NCBI GenBank assembly: GCA_004431415.1
Contig: QPMI01000261.1
Location: 54,827 to 118,826 of the forward strand
Direction: 5' to 3'
DNA: 64,000 nucleotides
From: Cyanophora paradoxa
Taxonomy: Eukaryota > Glaucocystophyceae > Cyanophorales > Cyanophoraceae
The notes below the pieces were generated by a model. It searched no databases. It saw only the letters and a program-made list of their open reading frames with translations, and was not told the DNA's origin. Shown here piece by piece: positions 42,290-52,350 of the stretch (position 1 is its first letter; the number at the start of each line of letters is the position of its first letter). The translations under genes were made by a program, and so were the position numbers.

Positions 42290-44178
42290 CTACGTGGCGC
42301 AGCAGAGGAGGCCGCCGGCGGCGGTTGCCTGGGCGAGCGCCTCCCGCCCTGCAATGGGTGTCGGCAGGGCGTGGGCAGGGCGGGGAGGGCGCGGAAGCGG
42401 GCCGCACCGGCCTCGCCGATGGGGTTCCCCTCGAGGCGGAGGGCGCGGAGCGGGGGCAGGCCGCTCTCGAGGCGGCCCTCGAGCACCAGGCCAAACGCCA
42501 GCGCCCCTGGCGGACGCTGGGCTCCAGGGCGCGCGGTGCGGGGGCGGGCGGGGCGGACCGTCGTCGGAGATGGCGCAGCGCTGGAGGACGAGGGTGGAGA
42601 GGAAGCCGGCCACCCGCACAGCCCGCGCCAGCCGCACCGCCCCTGCGCCCCCGTCGCCGTCGCCCCGGAGCGGGGCGGGGTGCGGGGGGCGGGGGGCGGG
42701 CCAGCGTCGCCGATGGGGTTGCCGGAGAGGTCGAGCTCGCGGAGGAGGGGCGGCACGGCGAGCGAGTCGGTCTCCGCGGCGAGCGCGTCCGCCAGCGACT
42801 CCACCGCCGCCCCGTCCCCGTCACCGCGCAGTCCCGCAGCAGCAGCCGCAGCCCGCGCCCCGCCGCCCGGGCCCCGCCTGCGACCCCCGCACGCCCCCCG
42901 ACTGCGACGCCCGCAGCGCCGCCGCGCCCCGGCCGAGGGACGCGGCGCGAGCCGCACCGCCCGACCAATGGCGCCGGCTGCGAGGCAATGAGACGCTGGG
43001 GAGGGGGGGGGGGGGGGGGGGGGGCGGGGCGGGCGCGGGTCGGCGATGGGTTGCGGGAGAGGTCGAGGAGGCGGAGGGCGGGCTGGCGGCGGCGCCGCGG
43101 AGGAGCTCGACGGCGGCGAAGTGCGTGAGGGCGTTCCCCGAGAGGTCGAGGGCGGTGAGTGCGGCGCAGCGGGGCAGGCCCTCCGCCAGCGGCGCCCCGC
43201 CGCGTCCGTCAGCCCGCACTCCGCGAGCCGCAGGGCGCGCAGCCCGGGGCCCAGCCCCAGCGCCAGCTGCCGGCACAGCGCCCCCGCCCCCGCCCGTCTG
43301 CGCGTGCGCCGGCGTCGTGCCGGGCGTGCGCGGGCGGGGCGGGCGGGCGGGGCGGACCGGCGGCGCGGAGGGCGGCGGAGGCGGCGAGGTCGAGGCGGGC
43401 GGTGGAGGGGAGGCGGCGAGGGCCTCGCAGAGGGCCGGCCAGAGGCGGCGGGGACGCGCGAGGCGCGCACGGCGCGGGGCGCGGTGAGCTCGGCGGCCCC
43501 TGGCACGCGTGCCACACCGCCTCGACGTCTGCCCCGGGCGGGCCGGGTGAGGCGGGGCCGGGCGGGGGGACGGGGCGCCAGCACCGGGGTAGGGCCGCTC
43601 GAGGAGGGCCGCCTCCTCGTGCCCGGCCCGCCACGCGGCGTCGTCGCCCCGCCCGCGCCCCGCGCCCGAACACCGCCCGCAGCACGCCGTGGTAGCGGCC
43701 TCTGCCCGCGTGAGGCCAGCCGCGGGCGGCGGGGCGGCGGGGCGCACCGGCGGCGGCCCAGGCGGGGCTCTGCCGGTCGCGCTCGGCGGCGACGTGCGCG
43801 CAGGGGCCGCCCGTGGCGGCGTCGGACTCCCAGCCGGCCACGGCCGCCCCGGGGCCCCGCAGCCGGCCTCGCAGGGCAGAGGTAGCGCTCGCGGCGGCGG
43901 CGGCGGCGCAGGGGAGGCGGGGGCGAAGAAGGGGTGCGGGGCGGGCCCCGGGGCGGCGAGGCCGGCGGCGGCGAGGGCGTGGGCGAGGCGGGCGAGGGCG
44001 AGGTCGGGAGGGGGCGCCCGGCGCGCAGCGCGGCGGCGAGCTCGCCGGCGTGGAGGCCGCCGCGCGAGCACAGCACGAGCCCCGCCGCCTCCCGCACCAC
44101 CTCCCGCCCAGCGCCCCCTCCGCCTCCGCCAGCGCCCCCGCCGCCGCTCCCGCAGCGTCCCGGCAGGCCCGCCCCGGC

Positions 44179-44212
<34 letters not shown>

Positions 44213-46595
44213 GGGCGAGGGCGGCGAGAAAAGCGGGGCGGCCGGCCTCGGGGGCGGGGCGTGGGCGAGAAGGCGGCGCGGGCGGCGGGGCGAGGGGGCG
44301 GCGGCGGCGAGGCAGGCGTCGGCATCGTCGGGGCCGAGGGGCGGCACGTCGAGCACCGCCACGTCCCGCCGCCCCGCCCCCGCAAACCCCTCCGCCACGG
44401 GGCCTGCCGCGCCCTCAGGCGCCGCCGGCGGGGCGGGCCGGGCGGGGCGGGGGCACCGGTGGAGCGGGCGGCGAGGAGGAGGCGGAGGGGGCGGGGAGGG
44501 AGGCAGGGAGCCAGGCGACGTCCCCCGCGGGGCGCAGCCGCTCCAGGGCCCCCACGAAAAGCGCCAGCCGGCCCGCCCCACCCGCCGCCCTGCCGCCCCG
44601 CCCCTCGCCACCCGCCCCGCGGGGGAGCCGCCCGGGGCACGCACCGGCGGCGGCGAGGGCGGGGCGAGGCGGGAGGCGAGGAGGCGGGCCGTGGCGCGTT
44701 CCTCGGCGAAGGGCTCCTCCTCGTCCCCTCCCCTCCCCTCCGCCATCGCCCCGCCGCCCCTCCGCCCCCGCCCGCGCCAGCGCCCCACCCGCTGCCGCCC
44801 CGTCACCCCGCGCCGCCCTCCCGCGCGCCCCCCGCGGGCGGCGCACGCGAAGGACGAAGGGGAGTGCGGGGGCGTGGCGGCGGCCCCCGGGCGGTAGATC
44901 TCGACGGGCTGCCCCGCCGCGGCGCAGAGGCGGGCGGCGGCGGCGAGGACCGCCTCCGCGTCCTCCGGCCACGCCGCCCGCACCAGCAGCACCCGCTCCC
45001 CGCCCCGCCCTCCCCCGCGCGAACGCCGCGGCCGCCTCGCGGCGCGGGCGAGGGCGGGGCAGGGGCGGGGCGGGGGCGAGGGCGGCGCGGTGGGCGGCGA
45101 GCTCGGCGGCGGCGGCCGGGAGGGGCGGGGCGGGCCCAAGGAAGGCCCCGCGTGAGCCCAGCCGGGCAGCTCCCCGAACTCCGCCTCCGCCGCCCCCGCA
45201 CTGCCCTGAGTCGGGCCCGCCCAGCGCCCCGGGGCGGGGCGGGCGGGGACGCGCACGGGCGTCGACGGCGGCGCGGTAGAAGGGCTCCAGCGCCGTCATC
45301 GCCACCTCCTCCCCCTCCCCCCCCTCCAGCGGGTACTCCCGCAGCACGCCCGCAGCCCCCGCCCTGCGCTCCCGCCTCGCCCCCGCGCACCGCCGCCGGG
45401 AGGAAGAGGCGGGGGGACCGGTGGCGGAGGGCGGCGAAGGGGTGCGCGGCCTCGGAGGGGGCGTCGGGCGGGCGGGGGCCTCGCGGGCGAGGACGGCAGC
45501 GCGGCGGGCGGCCGGGGCTACGGCGAGGGCACCCCACTCGAGCTCCTGCGGGGCAGTGAGGGGCGGCGGGCGGGCGGGGGCGCGGGGCGGACGAGCTCGA
45601 GGAGGGTGCGGCGGCGGGAGGGGCCCGCGGCCGGCCGCTCAGCCAGCAGCGCGGCCCGGGCCGGCTCGTCCAGGGGCCCTCGGGGCGCCCGCCGAGGAGG
45701 CCGAGGAAGAAGGGGCGGCACTCGTCGATCTGCGGGGCGTGAGGGGCGCCCCGCGCGCGGCGCCGGCGGGGCGGACGGCGTCGAGGGCGCGGGCGGGAGG
45801 TCGGGCCGGGGCGGGCCCCTCCTCGGAGAGGCCCCAGCGGAGGTCGACGGGAGGAAGAGGAGGCGGCGGGGCCGGCCCAGGCGCAGAGCTTGGGGAAGAC
45901 GGCGCGGCGGAGGGCCGTGCGCTCCGAGGCGAGGCCAGCCCGGGGCCCGCCACGTAGACGCGCACCGCCAGCCAGCCCCTGCTCGCCCTCGAGCTCAGCA
46001 CCCGCCCGAGAGGCGGCGCGGCCCGCGCCGGCGCCGGCGGCGCACCGGCGTCGTACACGCGCCGCCACGCCTCCCGCCGTCCCTCCACCACCCGCTCCGC
46101 CTGCCCCGCCCCCGCCAAGGCCCCTCCCCGTCCTTGGCCGGCGCGGCGGAGCGGCGCGGGGCTCCGGCGTGGCGGGTGCGGGCGAGCTCTGCGGGAGCGC
46201 CCGCTGGAGGCGTCGCTGCCATCGAGCGAGTCGCTGCGCGCGAGCCGGGCCGCTCCGCGACGCCCACCGGCGCCCGCGCCCCGCCACCGCTCGTGCCCGG
46301 CGGCGACGGCATCCGCGCGGCCACGCCCGACGCTGCGTGCGTCGGGACCGCCGCCGGCGCTGCGCGTGCGTGGGCGGGGCGCGTGGCGGGAGGCAGGCTG
46401 GGCCAGGAGCGCACCGTGTGGGCCGTGCGCGGAGGCCGTGGGCGGTCTCGGTGGTCGCGCCATAGCGGAGGAGCCCGGCCTCGCGCCGCTCGCCGAGTGC
46501 GGAGGCTCCACAGCCGCTGCAGGGCCCGGGCCGTCGAGGAGGACCAACCCGCCCCCGCTCGGCGTAGCGGGCCTACGAGCGCCCCCGAGCGGCAT
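42290..46595 (-). CDS. large DUF4062 / NACHT-like / LRR protein (STAND family), nucleotide-binding motifs apparently lost
   Basis: Starting near ATG 46595, a low-complexity N-terminus leads to a DUF4062 domain: WLAVRVYVAGPG, then SERTALRRAVFPKLCAW, PVDLRWGLSEE, and IDECRPFFLGLLGG. Such domains precede NACHT ATPases in NWD1- and NPHP3-type proteins. The expected NACHT P-loop strand reads RVLLVRAAWPEDAEAVLAAA, with no GxxxxGK[S/T]. The Walker-B-like LALFVGALERL has Gly where Asp is usual, and the following DVAWLPASLPA and RRDVAVLDVPPLGPDDADA fit the rest of the module. The C-terminal third is an RI-type LRR array (LRALRLAECGLTD, LTALDLSGNALTHFAAVELL, LRELDLSGNPIGDAG, LSTLVLQRCAISDDG, LRALRLEGNPIGEAG), ending CCAT and TAG 42290. 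Near 45925-45940 the DUF4062 sequence needs a frame change and a compensating one about 60 bases on. Many exons have uncertain ends. Role inferred: intracellular recognition or scaffolding. Confidence 0.65.
43003..43024. repeat. 22-bp poly-G tract inside an intron
   Basis: Homopolymer of G on the plus strand (C on the coding strand) within a short intron of the NACHT/LRR gene. Confidence 0.8.
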
Positions 46596-47086
46596 AACTT
46601 TCAGCTGCGCGACTTATCCGCCCGCACGCGCGGGCGGAGGCGCACCGGACGACCCGCGTTACACTGGGGGTCCGCTTCATCGTTGGACCTGCTGTATTCG
46701 GTCTTTATAAAGCCCTGCAGCTGCTGCTAAAGCCCTATAAGAAGCAATGGGAGCGCTAGGGGCTGAACTCCATCGGTGAGAAATCACCTACCCCTCGTGC
46801 AGAGCAGCGGCTCAGCAGCCGCTCAGCAGCGGCTCAGCAGCCGCAGCAGCGGCTCAGCAGGCTTGCAGCCAAGCTTCAGCTTGCAGGTCGTCGTCAACGC
46901 TCATCGACGCACTCGCAGCGCTTTGCGAGCAACATTGCCTGGTGGGTCACTCGCCCACGCCGGCCCCACGGTGCGACCCCCGGACGGCGAAGCGAGCCAG
47001 CTGGGGGTCGCGCTGCGTCCGTCCGTTGTCTAGTGCAGAGCTTTTCTCTGTACCGGCCTCGAGTCAGTGCGCTGGCACGCGGGCGC
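46596..47086. promoter_or_regulatory. divergent intergenic region with CAGCAGCGGCT repeat
   Basis: About 490 bp between the NACHT/LRR start (-) and the surface-protein start (+). At about 46801-46865 the unit CAGCAGCGGCT/CAGCAGCCGCT is repeated roughly six times with alternate orientation of the GC core, giving a locally self-complementary tract. This is a candidate shared promoter element. Confidence 0.45.
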
Positions 47087-50000
47087 ATGGAGCGGCACAG
47101 TCCAGCATATTTAGAAGCGTGCTGCACGCAGCCCGCACAGTGCAGCACACGGCTCCCGCAGGGGGGGGCGCGCGGCGCTCAGCTGCGCGTCCAGCGCAGC
47201 ATCTGGCCGTGGGCTGCTCTGGCAGCTTTGATGCTGCTGGCGGCTGAATGCATACAGGCGGGCCCGATGGACCCAGCAGCGAGCTCGCTCTCGTGCGAGA
47301 CGAATGCGTTTCTCGTGGGTGAGGACTTCTTGTGCACAGTCATCGCACGTGACGCCGCCGGCGGGCCGGCCAGTGTCCCCCTGGAGTACCTCTCGGTGCA
47401 GCCCCCCGCGCGCCCGGCACCCGCCCTGCCCCCGCTGAGCGAGCAGCGCATCAGGGGTCGTGGAGTTACGTGTGTCCAGCGTCGCCGCCGGACGGGCCAT
47501 GCCCGAATTTTGCAGTGGAGGTGCGCTCTCCTCGGTCCATGGCGGAGGCGGCGGCGGCGACGGCCGTGGCGGCGGGCCCCGGCAAGAACGAGACGCGGCA
47601 GACGTGGAAGTTTAAGGCGGTGCGCAGCAGGGCGGGGTGGGGCGGGGCGGGGCGAAGCGTGACCCCGTCGGCAGGTCTACTCCTTCCGCTTCTCCATGAC
47701 CCTCACCCTCCGCCGCGTGCCCTTCAAGGCCCGCCGGCCCCCCCCACGGGGCCCCCTCTCGGCTGAGAGGGGCGCAGGGGAGCCCCTCGGAGACGCTCAC
47801 GGCGTACGCGATGCCCGACGAGACCTCCTCCTGGTGCCCCCGCCACGCCCCCGCGCCCCGCCGGCGCCCGGCCGCGAGCCCTGCGCGCAGGGCCTGCCCC
47901 GAGACGGCCGTGCGCGCCCGCGGGAGGACCATCGCGTGCACCCTCACCCTCCGGTGCCCCGCCCCGCCCCGCCCGGCCCGGCGCGGGGGCAGGCGTGCGA
48001 GGGGGCGGCAGGCGGCGGGTGACGGGGGGCGCGGAGGCTGTGTTCGCCCCCGAGGAGGCCCTCGGGGTCTCCCTCTCGGAGCCGGCGCTGGGGGAGCTCG
48101 CGGTGGAGCACGCGGCGGGGTACGCGCGCTCGCTGGTGGCGCGCTTCACGTCGGGCAACGCGACGGGGGTGACCCTGCTGCTCGCGGCGCTCGACGGGCT
48201 CGAGCTCCCCGCCCCGCCCCGCCTCGTCGTCTACGAGCTCGCCGACGCCAGCAGCTCCCTCGACGGCCCCCGCGGGCCCCTCCCCCGCCTCCTCAACGCC
48301 TCCGCCGCCCCTTTCCTCCTCCTCGCGGGGGGCGCCCCCCTCGCCCTCACCCTCCGGCCCCGCCGCGACGGCCGCCCCGTCATCGGTGGCGCCGCGCAGT
48401 TCGACCTGCGCCTCACAAGCGATCTCGCCGAGGCGGCCATCGCCCCCGCGGCCCGGCGCCCACCCGGCGCCCGGCGAGCCCGATGCCGGGGGGGCGTGGC
48501 GGCGGCGGCGGCTGCGGTGGAGCTGCCCGTGGTGGTGCGGGGCCGCGCGAGCGGCTGGAGCGTGCTGACGCTGGGCCTCGGGAGGCGCCGGTGGCGGGCC
48601 CGCTCGCCTCGGCGGCGCTGCTGGTGCACGAGCGCCCCGACGGGACCTCCTCCCTGCGCTGCTCCTCCCAGCTGCTGCAGCCGGCGACGGCGGCCGCCGC
48701 CACGTGCACCTTCGAGGCGCGACGCGCGGGGGAGCCGATCCTCGCCGATGTCGCCGCCCTCGCCCTCTCCCTCGCCCCCGCCACCGCCGCCTTCGCGGGG
48801 CCCCTCCAGCCGGCCCCGCTCCCCGCCTGGGCCGGCGAGCCCCTCAGCCCCCCCGCCAGCATCGCCGAGCGGGCGAGCTTCGCGGTGGGGACGCTGGAGG
48901 CGTCGGGGGCGGCGCGGGTGCGGGTGGAGGCGGGGGGCCGCCTCCTCGCCGAGCTCCTCCTCGTCGTCCTCGGCGCCCCCGACGCGACCTCCTCCGTCGC
49001 CCCCGCCGCCCTCGCCCTCCGCGCCGGCGGCGCCGCCTCGGCGACGCTCACGCCGCGCCGCGCCGGCGCCGCCGTCTTCGCCGCCCCGGCGCCTTCGCGG
49101 TGGCGGCGTCGGGGTCGCTGGCGGGGGCGTGGCGGCGCTGGTGCCGCTGGAGGCGGCGGGGCTCGCGGCGGGGGCCTCGGATGCCCTCGCCCTCACCTTC
49201 CGCGCCCCGCCGGGGGCCGCGCAGGGCGCCATCGCCCTCTCCCTCGCGGGGGCCCCCGCCCCCTTCGCCTCCCTCCCCATCACCGTCTACGACGCCCCCG
49301 ACGCCACCTCCTCGTTCGGGGCCAACTGCGGCGGCGGCTCGGGGACGGCGGCCTTCCCCCCGGCGCTCTGCGTGCCCCGCTCCGCCCTCGCCTTCCGCGT
49401 CGCCTTCACGCCCCGCGTGCGCCCGCCCCGCCCCCCGCTCCGCCCCCGCTCACCGCCCCGCAGCGCGCCGGCGCCCCGGTGCTCGCCTCCGCCGAGGACC
49501 TGCTCTTCGCCTGGCGGCCCCTCGGCGGCCTCGCCCCCGCCCAGCCCGACGCCGCCCCTACTGGGCCGCCGCCCTCGCCGGCCCGCCCCCGGCGCCCTCG
49601 CCGCGAGCTTCGAGGCGGCCGCCGTGCTGGCCCCCGCGCGGGAGCCGCTGCCGCCCGCCAACGCCTCCCTCCTCGACCCCGCCCCCGCCGGGCCCTCGGG
49701 CCCCGCCCCGGCGGCCTGCTCTACGCCGCGCTGCGCGGGGGCGGGGCGCCGCTGGCGGCGCTCCGGGTCTTCGTGACGGAGCCGCCTGATGCGACCTCGC
49801 GCCTCGTCGCCGTCTGCAACGGCTCCTGCGAGGCCCCGCCGGCCGCCTCATCCTCTTCCTCGCCCTCCTCCCGCGCTCCCGCAACGCCTCGGCCCTCGTC
49901 AACGGCCCGCCGCCCCGCCCCGCCCGCCCCGCGGGGCCGCGCTGACGGGGCCGGGCCGGCAGGCGCCGACCTCGTGCTGGCCTACTCGGGGTGCGCGCCC

Positions 50001-51227
50001 GCCCCGCCCCGCCCCGCCCCGCCCCCGCCCCGCCGACCCTCGCGCAGGAGCTCGAGGTGGAGTCGGTGTCTGGGCTCTCGGGCTTCGTGGCCTCCTCCTT
50101 CTTCGCGACAATCGCGCTCCGCGCGCGCGCCGCGCAGGCCCGCCGCCCCCTCGCCGCCGCTCGAGGCGCACTCGCCCTCGCCGCCCGCCCCTGCGAAGCC
50201 TGCTCCCCGGGGCCCCGCTGGCGGTGGCGGCGCCCCTCTCGGCCGCCGAGTTCGCTGCGGGGCTCGCGGCGGGGCCGAGAACCCCTTCGCCGGCGCCCCG
50301 CTCTCCAACCCCGTCACCAACCCCCGCCTCCCCGCCCCCCTGCCGAGGCCCGAGGCCCGGGGCGCCGCGGGGGGCGGCGGCGGGGGCGGGGGCGGGGGCG
50401 GGGACGGGAGCACGAGCACAATCATCGTGGGGGCGGTGCTGGGCGGGGCGCTGGTGGCGGTGGTGGCGGTGGGTGCGGTAGCGTACCGGCGGGTGCGGGG
50501 CCGGAAGACGCGGACGCTGGTGCAGGTCGTGCAGGTGCACCCCGCCACCGAGCCCGTCTACGGCACCCCCGTCGGTCCGCCCCCGCCCCGCCCCAGCCAG
50601 CGCCCCCGCCCTCGAGCGCCGCGGCAGACGAGCTGGCGCCGCGGGGCCCGCACCCCGTGCTGGCGACGGCCGTCGAGGGGCCCCCGCCGGGCCACGACGA
50701 CTTCGTGGAGCCCTTCGTCGGGGCCCCCGCGCGCGCCCCAGCGGCCCCCCCGGCCCCTCCGCCGCCACGCGCGTCGTGCCCTCTTCATGATGCACGCCCG
50801 CCGCCCCCGCCTTGCCCCTCCGCGCTCCCTGAAGGGGGGCGGCGCAGGGCGGCGGGGCGCGGGGCCGGGGGCGCGGGGAGGCGCTAGGGGCGCTGCAGGA
50901 CCTGCAGGACGTGTACGGGGCCGGCGAGGTCGTGCAGCACCCGCCCCTCCAGCACGGCGTCGGCATCCGCGAGTACGCCCCGCCCCCGCGCCCAGCCCCG
51001 GACCCCGCCCCGGCCCCCGCCCCGCCCGCCCGCGCCCCTCTTCGCCCCCTCCGCCCCCCCTCCGCCTCCGCCGCGGGCACCCCGCGCCCCGCCCCGGCAT
51101 CAGCATCGCCCTCGAGCGGTGGGTGCCGCCGCCGGCGCCCCACCCGCCGCCGCCGCCGGGGGGCAGGCGGGACGCCGGCCGCGGGCAGACTCGCAGCGCC
51201 CTCTCCTTTCTCGGTCGCTTCGTGTAG
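47087..51227 (+). CDS. repeat-built type I surface protein (filamin/Ig-like modules)
   Basis: ATG 47087 begins MERHSPAYLEACC, and a hydrophobic segment IWPWAALAALMLLAAEC near residue 40 serves as signal or anchor. The ectodomain is built of repeated modules, each opening with a D-x-(T/S)-S-S motif. Examples are DPAASSLSCETNAFLVGEDF, PDETSSW, ADASSSLDG, PDGTSSLRC, PDATSSVAP, PDATSSFGA and PDATSRLVA (about 47270, 47815, 48243, 48634, 48980, 49290, 49785), spaced roughly 300-550 bp with introns between. Wording such as CTVIARDAAGGPASVP resembles filamin or bacterial Ig-like repeats. Near the C-terminus IIVGAVLGGALVAVVAVGAV is a transmembrane helix, followed by RRVRGRK and a cytoplasmic tail (TEPVYGTPV, GHDDFVEPFVG), with the end near 51227. 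Adhesion or recognition at the cell surface is inferred. I know no named family with exactly this module. Confidence 0.6.
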
Positions 51228-51650
51228 GCCACTCGGCCATGGACAGCTCTCTACACGTCACCTGTCTTTCAGCCTGGCAGATCTAGAGTGAACCCCCGGG
51301 CCCGCGGGCTGCAGCTCAAGGCTGGAAAAAGGGTTCTTGTCAACTGCAGGCTGGTTGCCAAGTAGGCCCGGGCAATTGTGCACGGCATGAGACTGTAGAT
51401 CATCGGATCATCGGATCTCATGATCATGATCAGTCTCCGCCGGGCCGGGGCTCAATTGCACCGCCCAAAGCGCTAGCACGCGTACGTGCAGTCTCATTGA
51501 TCAGGGCTCATTCTCTGCAGGCTGCATGTGGCACGCCGTGACGTGCACAATATATACTAGCAGACCGCGCCCGGCCCTGTGGAAGTGCGGCAAGTGCGGG
51601 CCGCGCGCGGAGGTGCAAGGGGGGGTACTTTTACACATTGCAGGGTACTT

Positions 51651-51677
51651 GGGGGGGGGGGGGGGGGGGGGGGGGGG
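51651..51677. repeat. 27-bp poly-G tract
   Basis: Uninterrupted G run followed by GCGGGGGCCCGGGG. It lies upstream of the 190-bp repeat array and is a strong G-quadruplex candidate. Confidence 0.85.
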
Positions 51678-51854
51678 CGGGGGCCCGGGGCCGGGGGCAG
51701 AGAGGCAATTGCAAGGCGGGCGGCCGGGAGAGGGGGGCGGGGTGGCGAGGCGGGCGGGTGGGGTGGCCCAGTGGCGGGGCGGACGGATGGGGTGGCGAGG
51801 CGGGCGGCGGCAGCAGGCTGGCGGGCAGGCGAGGCCTAGGGCGGCGGCGGGCGG

Positions 51855-52350
51855 GGAAACGGGCGGAGCGGCAGGTGGCGCCTGACCCTGCGCATATATA
51901 GCCTGCACATACGTAGAGCCGAGGCGTCAGCTCGCCCCGGACAGCGGCCGTGCGGGGGCGGGGCCCGGCGGCGGCCGGGCCAGGCGAGCAGCAGCAGCGG
52001 CGGGGTGAACCTGGAGTCGACGAAGCTGAAGCAGCCGGAGGGGCGGCGGGCGAGGAAGCGGGCTAAGCGGCAGGTGGCGCCGGGCCCTGCGCATAGCCTG
52101 CGCAGAGCCGAGGCGTCAGCTCGCCCCGGAGAGCCGCGGCGCGGAGGCGAGGCCCAGCGGCGGCGGCCGCGTAAGGTGCGCAGCAGCAGCGGCGGGGCGA
52201 ACCTGGAGTCGACGAAGCTGAAGCAGCCGGCGGGGCGGTGGGCGAGGAAGCGGGCGGAGCGGCAGGTGGCGCCGGGCCCTGCGCATAGCCTGCGCGCGCA
52301 GAGCCGAGGCGTCAGCTCGCCCCGGACAGCCGCGGCGAGGGGGCGGGGCC
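51855..52350. repeat. tandem array of ~190-bp units (about 2.5 copies)
   Basis: The landmark GAGGCGTCAGCTCGCCCCGG starts near 51921, 52110 and 52306, and GAACCTGGAGTCGACGAAGC near 52007 and 52199, giving a period of 189-196 bp. Shared blocks also include CGGAGCGGCAGGTGGCGCC. Copies differ by small indels and substitutions. Both strands remain open through most of the array, the minus frame for 195 codons with an internal repeat of SGCFSFVDSRF, but neither reading has a credible start, intron set or known domain. Confidence 0.75.

Noticed and set aside
47811-51227. Single 1138-codon plus frame read as one exon
   Set aside because: Recognisable modules jump between this frame and two others at short GC-rich introns, so the long frame is only partly coding.
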